Positions 57,201-64,000 of a stretch of 64,000 nt of DNA are shown here, piece after piece (positions within the stretch are counted from its first letter, which is position 1; each line of letters starts with the position of its first letter). The stretch is from contig LSRY02000008.1 in the NCBI GenBank assembly GCA_001643675.2, positions 1,800,001-1,864,000 of the forward strand, read 5' to 3'. The notes below the pieces were generated by a model. It was given only the letters and a program-made list of their open reading frames with translations, was not told the DNA's origin and searched no databases. Made by a program: the position numbers and the translations under genes. The stretch comes from Monocercomonoides exilis (lineage: Eukaryota; Preaxostyla; Oxymonadida; Polymastigidae).

Positions 57201-60200
57201 TCTTCACTCCTGAAAATGATGATTTCTCAATCTTTATATTTGCTCCTTCTTTAATTTCTCCATTTATCCTTAATCCTTGTTCAGATTTCTTGATTGATAA
57301 AATGCATCCTCTGCTTTCATTTAACGACTCCACTCGAACATTCTTCAACTGGCAAGAAATTCCAACATCATGAATGACAAAAATACTGTTTCCAATATAG
57401 CATGATTCCATTGACAAATCATTCACTTCCACACTGCCCGCAATCACATCCACAAATACACAATCAAATCCATTGTTCGCTCCTGCCTCTGAATGGAATG
57501 AACTTTCACTTATCACCAATTCTCCATTTTTGTTGGAAATAATCGTTTTGGCTGAGTTCTCAAATCCAGATGTAAGTTGCAGTTGGATATTTATCAATTC
57601 AAAATGCTCATCATTTTCCATGATATATTCCAGTTGACTTCCAATTGCCTTTTCAAAATTCAATATTGCTTTTGTATCTTCCTCTCCCATCTTCACACCC
57701 TTTTTGATCTGATAATTGGAAACATTGAATGAATCTCGAATAATTGTTGATCCTTTAATCTGAATTGTTTTCATTCCACTTTCCTTTTTCATGTTTTCCA
57801 TCCCTTTCCACATTGTGAAGCATGGCTCTTCCTCACTTCCACAACGCGCCACATCAAATCCTTCTGATGAGATAAATATCTCAAATGAGCTGTATGGAAT
57901 CAGAAACACGAATAAATCCTTGTTTGAATGAAAGTTGTCACTTCCCACAAACAAATTACCATCATTTGTCATTGATGAATAATCGAAGGCAAATGTCTCA
58001 TTTGTCACGGTCTTGTTCAGATCAGATGCAAAAATGAATGCATTCTTTCCAATGGCTGCATTGTTATTCTTAAAAGTTACGTCAGCATCAAAAACAAATG
58101 GCTTCTCATTCAAACAATTTTGGCAATCCAAATACAAAAACCCTCCTTTTCCATTGCCTGATGAAAGTGAACACGATGATGCATTTGTTGATTTCATCAC
58201 CAATTCTTCTTCATTTTTTAATGTAACTTTTGCAACGCCTCCTTCTTCACCACTTCCAGTGTTCCTAATGTTTGAAAGGCTGCTGTTTTCAAATAAAACA
58301 GAAGAAGCCATCACCAATGGAGATTTGGAAAATGAGCAATCTGTCAAACTGCATCCCTTCAATGTGCAACTTCCAGTGGTTGTTGTTATCAACGAGTATG
58401 GAATGGTCGTTGATGATTGGATGTCAAACAAACAGTTTTCGAGTTGAAGAACCCCACTCGATGAGATCAGAGAATTCATATTTGGCTCAAATTGACTTGG
58501 AATCTGCAGCTTCAAAGATAACAAGCTGAGTGAGGCAGTTGACGTAATAACAGATGAAGATGATGATGCAGAATTCCCTTTGATTGTCCCTTCAAAATGA
58601 ACAGGCTTGTGTTGAACTTCATCTCCTTCATTCACACACCCATCAATCGCAAGTGCATCTGTGAAAGAATAAATATCTTCAATTGTCCCTTCATCCCTCA
58701 CTTTCACTTTCCTTTCTCCTTCCGCTCCACTTCTGTCAATGTGGCTTATTCCACTCCACATTGATTCACATGGATATCCATCGCTCCCACATCCCAATGT
58801 GTCATACCCCTCCTTCGACACACACACCTCCATTCCCTTCATTTCAACAAGAAACAGCCCAAGATCAACACTCTCTGCAAAATGCTCTCTGTCAATCCCT
58901 TTCATATCAACTGCCTGACCTTCTCCTTCTCCTTCTCCATTTTCATATTTGTATTCAAATCCAAACCTCTCCTTCGTCACTGTTTCATTCAGTTTCTTGC
59001 AAGAAATGAACAAATCCCTTCCCTCGGCAGCAACATTGCCTTCGAATGTCAATGTTGTCAACGCAAAGTTATTCACACAATTGTCACTCAAATCCAGATA
59101 TATTCCTCCTCCTCTTCCTCCATTTCCATTCGCCGAGCATCTCAATATGGATGATGATCCCATTTCAAGCAAATCATTCAGGTCCATCTCGCTCTTCACA
59201 CACCCTCCACTCACGCTTTCTGTCTCAATATTCTCAAATCTGCTTTCTCCATCAACCATCAAACTCGATCCTCCATTCGACGTTATCAGCGATCCTGCTC
59301 CCACAACACACCCCAATGCTGTCATGTTCCTCAATGTCACTTCCGATCCACCATTCCCCACTACCATTCCTCCTCCACTGGTCTCAATCCCACTCAATGA
59401 ACAGTTCTCAAATATCACATTCCCTCCTCCAAATCTTGCAATTCCACATTCTTCAAATCTTATCCCATTCATTTCTGTTCTCTCTATTCGAATAACTCCT
59501 CCATTCCCAATCACTATCCACTTCCCACACTCATTCACATTTGAATTCCCTTCTCCTCCTGAAAACAAACAATCTAAAATGAAACATTCCCCAATCCTCG
59601 CTTCCACAATCGATTCGTCACCACTTGCACTTGCAGAGGAGGAACATGGAAGCAAAATCTGAAGAAGTGACAAAGTCAAATGTGTTTGTCCATCTCCTTC
59701 TGTCAATTCAAATTTCCCTCCCTCTTCAACAACCAGCTGTTTCTTTTCTTTATTCCCTTCGATTGTCAGTCCTTTCCCACCTCTGTTGATAGTCTTGCTC
59801 ACTGAAGCAGCACCAACAAGCATAATCCTCTCTATCTCATCGTTCAATCGATCAAACCCAATATCAACAGAAAAGCAAGGTTTGACTTTCGCTCCACAAC
59901 TTGATAATTCGTTTCCAGAATTGCTCACAAACAAATCCGTTCCCAATCTTGGAAACAGATAATTGATCAGTGAGTCTTCTTTTCTTGGTTCAGATGACTC
60001 AAGCACCCACATCTTATTTTCTGCTGTGACTCTTGTGGCTGTCCCTTCCCACAACGCTGGAAGAAGCATCGTCCATGGTGATCCGCACACCAAATACACA
60101 TCTTCTCCTTTTTCTGCAACATTGTTCGCAAAATCATCATTCTTCATAGAGTATTCAATATTCGTTGTTTCAAATGTCAGATGCAACCCTCCTCCTTTTC

Positions 60201-63200
60201 CACTTCTATCTGAAACTGTGCATCCATTCATCTTGTTTTCATCAAACAACAGTTTTCCTCCATCTCCCACAATCATAACAACCCCTCCCCCAATTGCGCT
60301 CACTGAATTGCATTTGCATTCCTCAAACACGCATTTGTTAATATCCACACACTTCCCATTCCCCGCTCTCCCATTCAACACCCCTCCATTCCCACTGCCT
60401 CTCTGAATTGATTTGAATGTGCAGTTCCAGATTTTTGCATTAATCCCTTCTCCAATCTCAATCTCATTTCCATCATCAAAACGAGATTCATTCATCGTTG
60501 TGTTCTTAATCTCAACATCTCCTCCATTTCTCAGCTCAAATAAGCTTCTTCCCTCATTTTCTCTTGTCACATTCCTCACAATCACCTCATCAATCAATCC
60601 TCCAACCCCTGCTCCATCAAAAGTCACCATCCCTAATTTGGTCATTCGGATATTTTCAAATTCACAATTTGTCAACTCCACTTTCCCTCCTTTCCCGCAA
60701 ATCAATCCCACACCAATACTTTCTGATTCTGCTCCAAATGAACATCCTTCAAATCTCAATGTGCTTGAACTGCACAAAAATACACACTCCTTTCTTGATT
60801 CGGCAAATGTTGATATCGAAAATGACAATGATGAAAACGATATTGCTCGTTCGCTCTTTATCAAAAATTCATTTTCTCCTCCTTCGACAATTCCAATCTT
60901 TGCCTTTGAAATATCTCCATCAATGTTCATTTCTTGAGTGTTGAGTGTCATTTCATCGAAAATAGAACTTCCATCGACAAGTTTCAGTGCTGCTGGCGAT
61001 GTACCAAAAACACTTGTTCCCGCATATGTCAATGTGGAGCATGGAAAGTCAGCATATCCGCACTTATGATAGTCCATCCCTCCATTCCCCCCATTCACAT
61101 ACCCAACACTCGGCTTCTCTCGAAAGAACACCACAACTGGAATCAATTTCAACTCATTCCCATCTTCTGCTCCCATAAGATCTTTTATGTTGAATCCTTC
61201 GCCTTCAATCTCAAATGAGAAGTCAAATGAAACATTATTCACCAACTGTGGCAAATCTGCTCCTTCAACAAACACATTGTTTCCTCCATGTGCCGCAGTG
61301 TTTGCTCTGTCTCCTTCTAAAAATGTCAATCCACTCATCACAAAGTCCCTTCCTCCTTCCTCGCATCTCAACAACACTCCTCCTCCATATCCCCCAACTG
61401 ATCCCTCACCACCAGCTGAACATTTCTCAAACGATGTAACCACTCCACTCTTCCCCAAACGCATTTCTCCTGTTCCCTTCAATATCACACTCATCCCTCC
61501 TCCACATCCCTTCAATGTTCCACATCCTTCAATCACAACATCATTCACCTCAACAGAACATCCATTTCCAACTTCTCCACTCACAACACTCCCATTTCCC
61601 TCCAAACTGCTCATCTTCATAATCGTGCAATTCCTCATCCCCAGCTTCTTTCCATTTTCATCCCATATCAGTCCTTTCCCTCCCATCACACATTCTTGTG
61701 CTGTCACATTCACAATCGTCAATGAACTCGATGATGATGAATAATCAATCAATCCCTTCATATTTGTTGTTTCCACATTCTCAAGCAAGGAATCCCCAAT
61801 CGAAGCCTCTCCGCTCCCTTCAGCAACAATGAATGCCTTCAATCCAAATTTCACATGAGTCATACTAAAACCTGAAATGGATAATGTCCCTCCACTTGCA
61901 CTCACAAACTTATAATTCGCAGAATCCACTCCGTTCCCCATCTTCATCCCACAATCAGCAAATCTCAATGTGCCTCCTGAAGAATGAACAAATGATGATC
62001 GCTCTCCAATCGATCCTCCCAATTCAAACAGTATCCCTGTCAATATTGATGAAACACTGTTCATCACCAACGCTTCTTGTGTTTTTGTTCCTGTTGCCTC
62101 GATTTTTATTCCAAAAGTTTTATCACTTGAATCAATCTCATATGATTGTTCATCCAACTTCACTTCTTCATCAAATGAAAATGTGCTTGTCAGTCTGATC
62201 ACTCTCTTTGAACCCTGAAACTGAACTTCTCCAACATTCCCAATTCCTCTGCATGGGTAATCTTCATATCCACACAGCCTGAATTCACTTCCTTGTTCTC
62301 TCCCACTCACATATGCTGGTGATGAAAATGTCCGAAGAAACACAACAAGTGGAACAATCAACTCCAAATTGTTTCTTTCTCTTCCACAAAGTTCATTCAA
62401 GTCTGCAACTTTAATTCCAATTTCTGGATTGAATCCAATTGAAGTGCTGTTGATGACAGCCGATAAATCCTGTGCTTCCACAAACAAATTCTTCCCTTTC
62501 CAGGCTTTGCACTCACTGAACGACATGCTCTCCAATGAAAATGTTTCTATTTGATCAGCAAGTGCAGCAAACATCCCTCCTCCAATTCCTCTCCCTCCAT
62601 TCTCAACATCCTCTGATGGCACAGCACATTCTGACAAATTCACTCCACTCACTCTCAATGTTCCTCCATTTCCCACTGATATCATCATCCCTCCCCCTTT
62701 CATTCCACTTCCACCTGAGCATCTTGATGAAAAATTGCTTTCTTCAATTTTCACATTCCCATTAACGCCCATCCCAACATTCAAACATCCCCCACCTCCA
62801 CTTCCACCTGCCACATTCACTTCCACTCCACTCACTCTGCTGTTCTTCAATTCCAATTGAACTCCACTTGTCATTGTGATTGGTGATTTCCCATTCATCT
62901 TCAGTGTCGCTCCACTTTCCATCACAAATCCATCAACAATCAGATTCCCTCCCGCCATGTCAATGATGCTGTATCCGATCTTTCCATTGGTCAATGCCCC
63001 GCCCTCAAATGAGATTGAACAGTTCGTCACACTGAGTGTTGATGTTGAATGGATGAATGCACTTCTCCTCGAATTCAACTGACCTTTCACAACAAATGAA
63101 AGTCGGCTCATTGTCAGTGAATTCGAACACCCAACAAGCCAATCTTGTGTGTCTGATCCTCCATCACTCACATTCACTCGAATCCTCTCTCCATCCTCTG

Positions 63201-64000
63201 ATGATGATGATACTATTCTGCCTGAAATTATCACACCAAATGATGATCCTGCTATTTCCTTGGTTATTGACGAAGATGAAACAACTTCAATTTCATTCAC
63301 AGTGCTGCTCATTCTTGAATTTGCACAATAATCAACTGTCAAACACCTGAATTCATCAAATCCACAATGATTGTGATCCATCCCATTTCCTCCACTCCCA
63401 TCAACAAGCACTTTTGACCCCATTGTGCACAAATACACAAACAGTGGAATCACTCCACTTTCATCCCCATTCTCACTCCCACTCAGCTGAAACACATCTG
63501 ATGGAATGGTGTTTGTGTCAAAAAAGGCAAATGTGTCTGTATTCACTTTTGACTCCAAAAACACTCCACTCCCACAATCAACAAACACATCCTTCCCATA
63601 TTCTGCAGCATTCCCATTCACTTTCGAAAACTGAACATTCTGCCCAATTGTCAATCCACATCCCTCGCTCTCCATCAACACAAACATCCCTCCTCCTCTC
63701 CCTCCTCTCCCTCCATTATTCTCTGCCTTATTCCCATCAATCACACTCGCTCCACTCACAACCACTTTCCCATTTCCCTTCAATCCAACATATATTCCTC
63801 CTCCTTTTCCACCACCACAACTGCACCCATTCACATTGCATCCATCAATTGTCAACGTTCCACTCGACCCAACTGTTCCTTTCATCCATCCTCCATCTCC
63901 CTCATTCCTTTTGATTCCGCTGATATTGCACCCTGAACATATCACACTCGTCATTCCTTCACAAAATTCAATCGCTGAATGAGCTCCAAACACAAGTGCT
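54208..64000 (-). CDS. giant single-pass beta-helix surface protein, 5' partial
   Basis: An uninterrupted minus-strand frame of more than 3,260 codons, open to the window edge (no start seen), stop TAG at 54208-54210. Counting residues from 63993, seven module openings with the pattern 'V(S/D)..G...CG....(P/R)C' occur near 193 (CGFDEFRC), 557 (CGYEDYPC), 962 (CGYADFPC), 1351 (CGAKVKPC), 1721 (CGSDGYPC), 2038 (CGSEEEPC) and 2419 (CGTNTLPC), so about 320-405 residues apart. Between them are Gly/Ser/Asn-rich beta-helix rungs (GGGIYV, GGGMMI, GGGMFA, GGGLHL, GGGVYL). A membrane helix (SLIAFIGCIVIIVILLFVIV) lies near 2930-2955, followed by about 305 residues of Glu/Lys/Arg-rich cytoplasmic tail ending KRKDKSEIVWDIVEMGLLDAG-like. 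The inferred role is a cell-surface, possibly adhesive, protein. No introns are visible. It is the only complete-looking 3' end of the family style in the window. Confidence 0.85.
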   Translation of the reverse strand, partial: ALVFGAHSAIEFCEGMTSVICSGCNISGIKRNEGDGGWMKGTVGSSGTLTIDGCNVNGCSCGGGKGGGIYVGLKGNGKVVVSGASVIDGNKAENNGGRGGRGGGMFVLMESEGCGLTIGQNVQFSKVNGNAAEYGKDVFVDCGSGVFLESKVNTDTFAFFDTNTIPSDVFQLSGSENGDESGVIPLFVYLCTMGSKVLVDGSGGNGMDHNHCGFDEFRCLTVDYCANSRMSSTVNEIEVVSSSSITKEIAGSSFGVIISGRIVSSSSEDGERIRVNVSDGGSDTQDWLVGCSNSLTMSRLSFVVKGQLNSRRSAFIHSTSTLSVTNCSISFEGGALTNGKIGYSIIDMAGGNLIVDGFVMESGATLKMNGKSPITMTSGVQLELKNSRVSGVEVNVAGGSGGGGCLNVGMGVNGNVKIEESNFSSRCSGGSGMKGGGMMISVGNGGTLRVSGVNLSECAVPSEDVENGGRGIGGGMFAALADQIETFSLESMSFSECKAWKGKNLFVEAQDLSAVINSTSIGFNPEIGIKVADLNELCGRERNNLELIVPLVVFLRTFSSPAYVSGREQGSEFRLCGYEDYPCRGIGNVGEVQFQGSKRVIRLTSTFSFDEEVKLDEQSYEIDSSDKTFGIKIEATGTKTQEALVMNSVSSILTGILFELGGSIGERSSFVHSSGGTLRFADCGMKMGNGVDSANYKFVSASGGTLSISGFSMTHVKFGLKAFIVAEGSGEASIGDSLLENVETTNMKGLIDYSSSSSSLTIVNVTAQECVMGGKGLIWDENGKKLGMRNCTIMKMSSLEGNGSVVSGEVGNGCSVEVNDVVIEGCGTLKGCGGGMSVILKGTGEMRLGKSGVVTSFEKCSAGGEGSVGGYGGGVLLRCEEGGRDFVMSGLTFLEGDRANTAAHGGNNVFVEGADLPQLVNNVSFDFSFEIEGEGFNIKDLMGAEDGNELKLIPVVVFFREKPSVGYVNGGNGGMDYHKCGYADFPCSTLTYAGTSVFGTSPAALKLVDGSSIFDEMTLNTQEMNIDGDISKAKIGIVEGGENEFLIKSERAISFSSLSFSISTFAESRKECVFLCSSSTLRFEGCSFGAESESIGVGLICGKGGKVELTNCEFENIRMTKLGMVTFDGAGVGGLIDEVIVRNVTRENEGRSLFELRNGGDVEIKNTTMNESRFDDGNEIEIGEGINAKIWNCTFKSIQRGSGNGGVLNGRAGNGKCVDINKCVFEECKCNSVSAIGGGVVMIVGDGGKLLFDENKMNGCTVSDRSGKGGGLHLTFETTNIEYSMKNDDFANNVAEKGEDVYLVCGSPWTMLLPALWEGTATRVTAENKMWVLESSEPRKEDSLINYLFPRLGTDLFVSNSGNELSSCGAKVKPCFSVDIGFDRLNDEIERIMLVGAASVSKTINRGGKGLTIEGNKEKKQLVVEEGGKFELTEGDGQTHLTLSLLQILLPCSSSASASGDESIVEARIGECFILDCLFSGGEGNSNVNECGKWIVIGNGGVIRIERTEMNGIRFEECGIARFGGGNVIFENCSLSGIETSGGGMVVGNGGSEVTLRNMTALGCVVGAGSLITSNGGSSLMVDGESRFENIETESVSGGCVKSEMDLNDLLEMGSSSILRCSANGNGGRGGGIYLDLSDNCVNNFALTTLTFEGNVAAEGRDLFISCKKLNETVTKERFGFEYKYENGEGEGEGQAVDMKGIDREHFAESVDLGLFLVEMKGMEVCVSKEGYDTLGCGSDGYPCESMWSGISHIDRSGAEGERKVKVRDEGTIEDIYSFTDALAIDGCVNEGDEVQHKPVHFEGTIKGNSASSSSSVITSTASLSLLSLKLQIPSQFEPNMNSLISSSGVLQLENCLFDIQSSTTIPYSLITTTTGSCTLKGCSLTDCSFSKSPLVMASSVLFENSSLSNIRNTGSGEEGGVAKVTLKNEEELVMKSTNASSCSLSSGNGKGGFLYLDCQNCLNEKPFVFDADVTFKNNNAAIGKNAFIFASDLNKTVTNETFAFDYSSMTNDGNLFVGSDNFHSNKDLFVFLIPYSSFEIFISSEGFDVARCGSEEEPCFTMWKGMENMKKESGMKTIQIKGSTIIRDSFNVSNYQIKKGVKMGEEDTKAILNFEKAIGSQLEYIMENDEHFELINIQLQLTSGFENSAKTIISNKNGELVISESSFHSEAGANNGFDCVFVDVIAGSVEVNDLSMESCYIGNSIFVIHDVGISCQLKNVRVESLNESRGCILSIKKSEQGLRINGEIKEGANIKIEKSSFSGVKRTDNGASILESKSEKKICLVVNESNITEDKAESSEKGGAIFFTLGASGSMKMVDSTISRCSCTNGKGGGVYLATKERGELNFTFVGMKFSSNTAKVGNDIYIECFNITSQINESQFQFDLRENHYSRINAIYGIDSCEHKDDTNLIGFITIHQSDTIVVSSVDGSNGRQCGTNTLPCDSIDHGLVHMTSDFISQMFVAKESVIEGELDLKEMSLSSKSREMCKVEVKSGIEKTRETLITTTGEVSLLKVNFVFDSNFISSHESLISPEGGILEVMDCSFTSKQLKEGVNADFANIPFHIIQMTKGELQLDGCTISYLILQKSALYLSSSLPSVIDSLTIFNSTVSHSLVEINECEQLKMEKFHSENITVEGNEESLISCLSIKKTMQLANCTMGGVSSKTTKGKLMKMENCTDVKMDSCIFDGSSKERNEKNSNTEEEMCRWDGSLVDVVKSSVVMKVSTISNTPKGGITMSGGNVIIEKGEFLNNNPSIEGYPSLRRNIVCSNSGTLNVMSLKGGDGVLPNSSLWMLNEGCNFEGIASERDSSFFIPVLESVEAKESTDRMKLTFKGMLLIPCNLSFSVVKSLGEEKEIEKHDFDSNGFLSEREVEGRVAKDIIISYEDETEVSVHILFGNAESPSSTDSFILKNKSETEPKGDEIISKGEEQIEWSLIAFIGCIVIIVILLFVIVVVVVQLRKKQNGGGRRVEDGDIEESKNIGRGEWRKEDVAERVEEEEREMQTLLARETGNVMGVPTEKGEELKVCENKEMVESGFDCKGVIEVVPLNYVEIQTVASLLGGGGEEGTETDARRKEDENVRKRDRKAKRGKRRKGKKWKKVEEVDEIGDERGGPEIGLEELGGVAAADDGRNGKPTEYYIGICSAPNSHFSMVGEDSEEQGMKRMMEEEREKEENAIKDIGRAPEKRRRVTKETEGEEMMKEGKGFEEEGKLTDVGKYTNGEESSKGEEKQKRRKKKKKRNQKRKDKSEIVWDIVEMGLLDAG
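55130..55207 (-). other. transmembrane segment and stop-transfer of the giant protein
   Basis: About 26 hydrophobic residues rich in Ile/Val, followed at once by QLRKKQN, a basic stop-transfer. It divides the long Cys-rich ectodomain from the charged tail, giving a type I orientation if a signal peptide exists upstream of the window edge. Confidence 0.9.

Noticed and set aside
54561-62198. Many plus-strand ORFs of 100-250 codons inside the giant gene
   Set aside because: They are antisense shadows of a continuous 3,260-codon frame with clear domain structure.

Overview
This window looks like nuclear DNA of an anaerobic flagellate of the oxymonad group, most like Monocercomonoides; this is recalled family resemblance, not a search. 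The grounds are: (i) very large single-pass surface proteins made of Cys-rich, Gly-rich parallel beta-helix modules that open with a 'VS..G.D...CG....PC' motif; (ii) a decayed gene of an uncharacterised leucine-rich family that I associate with Monocercomonoides; (iii) AT-rich DNA with GT-AG intron-like blocks; (iv) a decayed Merlin/ISXO2-type transposase; (v) use of TAA, TAG and TGA as ordinary stops, which argues against the oxymonad lineage that reads TAA/TAG as Gln. No bacterial operons, rRNA or tRNA were seen.

Layout. 0.1-1.6 kb: repeat IR-1. 2.5-11.2 kb: four plus-strand copies (cassettes 1-4) of one beta-helix protein family; cassettes 1-3 are linked by a 2.4-kb tandem duplication. 11.2-17.4 kb: AT-rich DNA with a Merlin transposase relic, a TIR element, a relic of the leucine-rich family and a partial IR-1. 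17.4-17.9 kb: a 15-bp minisatellite. 19.1-20.8 kb: cassette 5. 20.4-40.1 kb: a nearly perfect inverted repeat with arms of about 9.8 kb and a 147-bp spacer at 30.2-30.36 kb. It carries cassettes 6 and 7 on the left and their mirror copies on the right. 39.8-41.3 kb: cassette 8 (minus), a hybrid gene whose 3' end lies in the right arm. 41.4-43.4 kb: low-complexity DNA. 43.4-45.0 kb: a second, inverted IR-1. 46.5-48.0 kb: cassette 9 (plus). 48-54.2 kb: AT-rich DNA with TIR elements and no convincing gene. 54.2-64.0 kb: one uninterrupted minus-strand reading frame of more than 3,260 codons that leaves the window. It has seven beta-helix modules, one membrane helix and a charged cytoplasmic tail.

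Reading. The eleven small copies contain one beta-helix domain plus only the opening of a second module, with no membrane anchor and often no native start codon. Several stop at the same codon, and some carry frameshifts. Long identical blocks are shared between copies whose flanks differ. This is what repeated gene conversion and unequal crossing-over would leave, so the locus looks like an archive or graveyard of mosaic segments of a large surface-protein family, next to an intact giant gene built on the same motif. Whether the cassettes feed variation into expressed genes is a hypothesis. The palindrome may be a real fold-back duplication, but an assembly artefact must be excluded.
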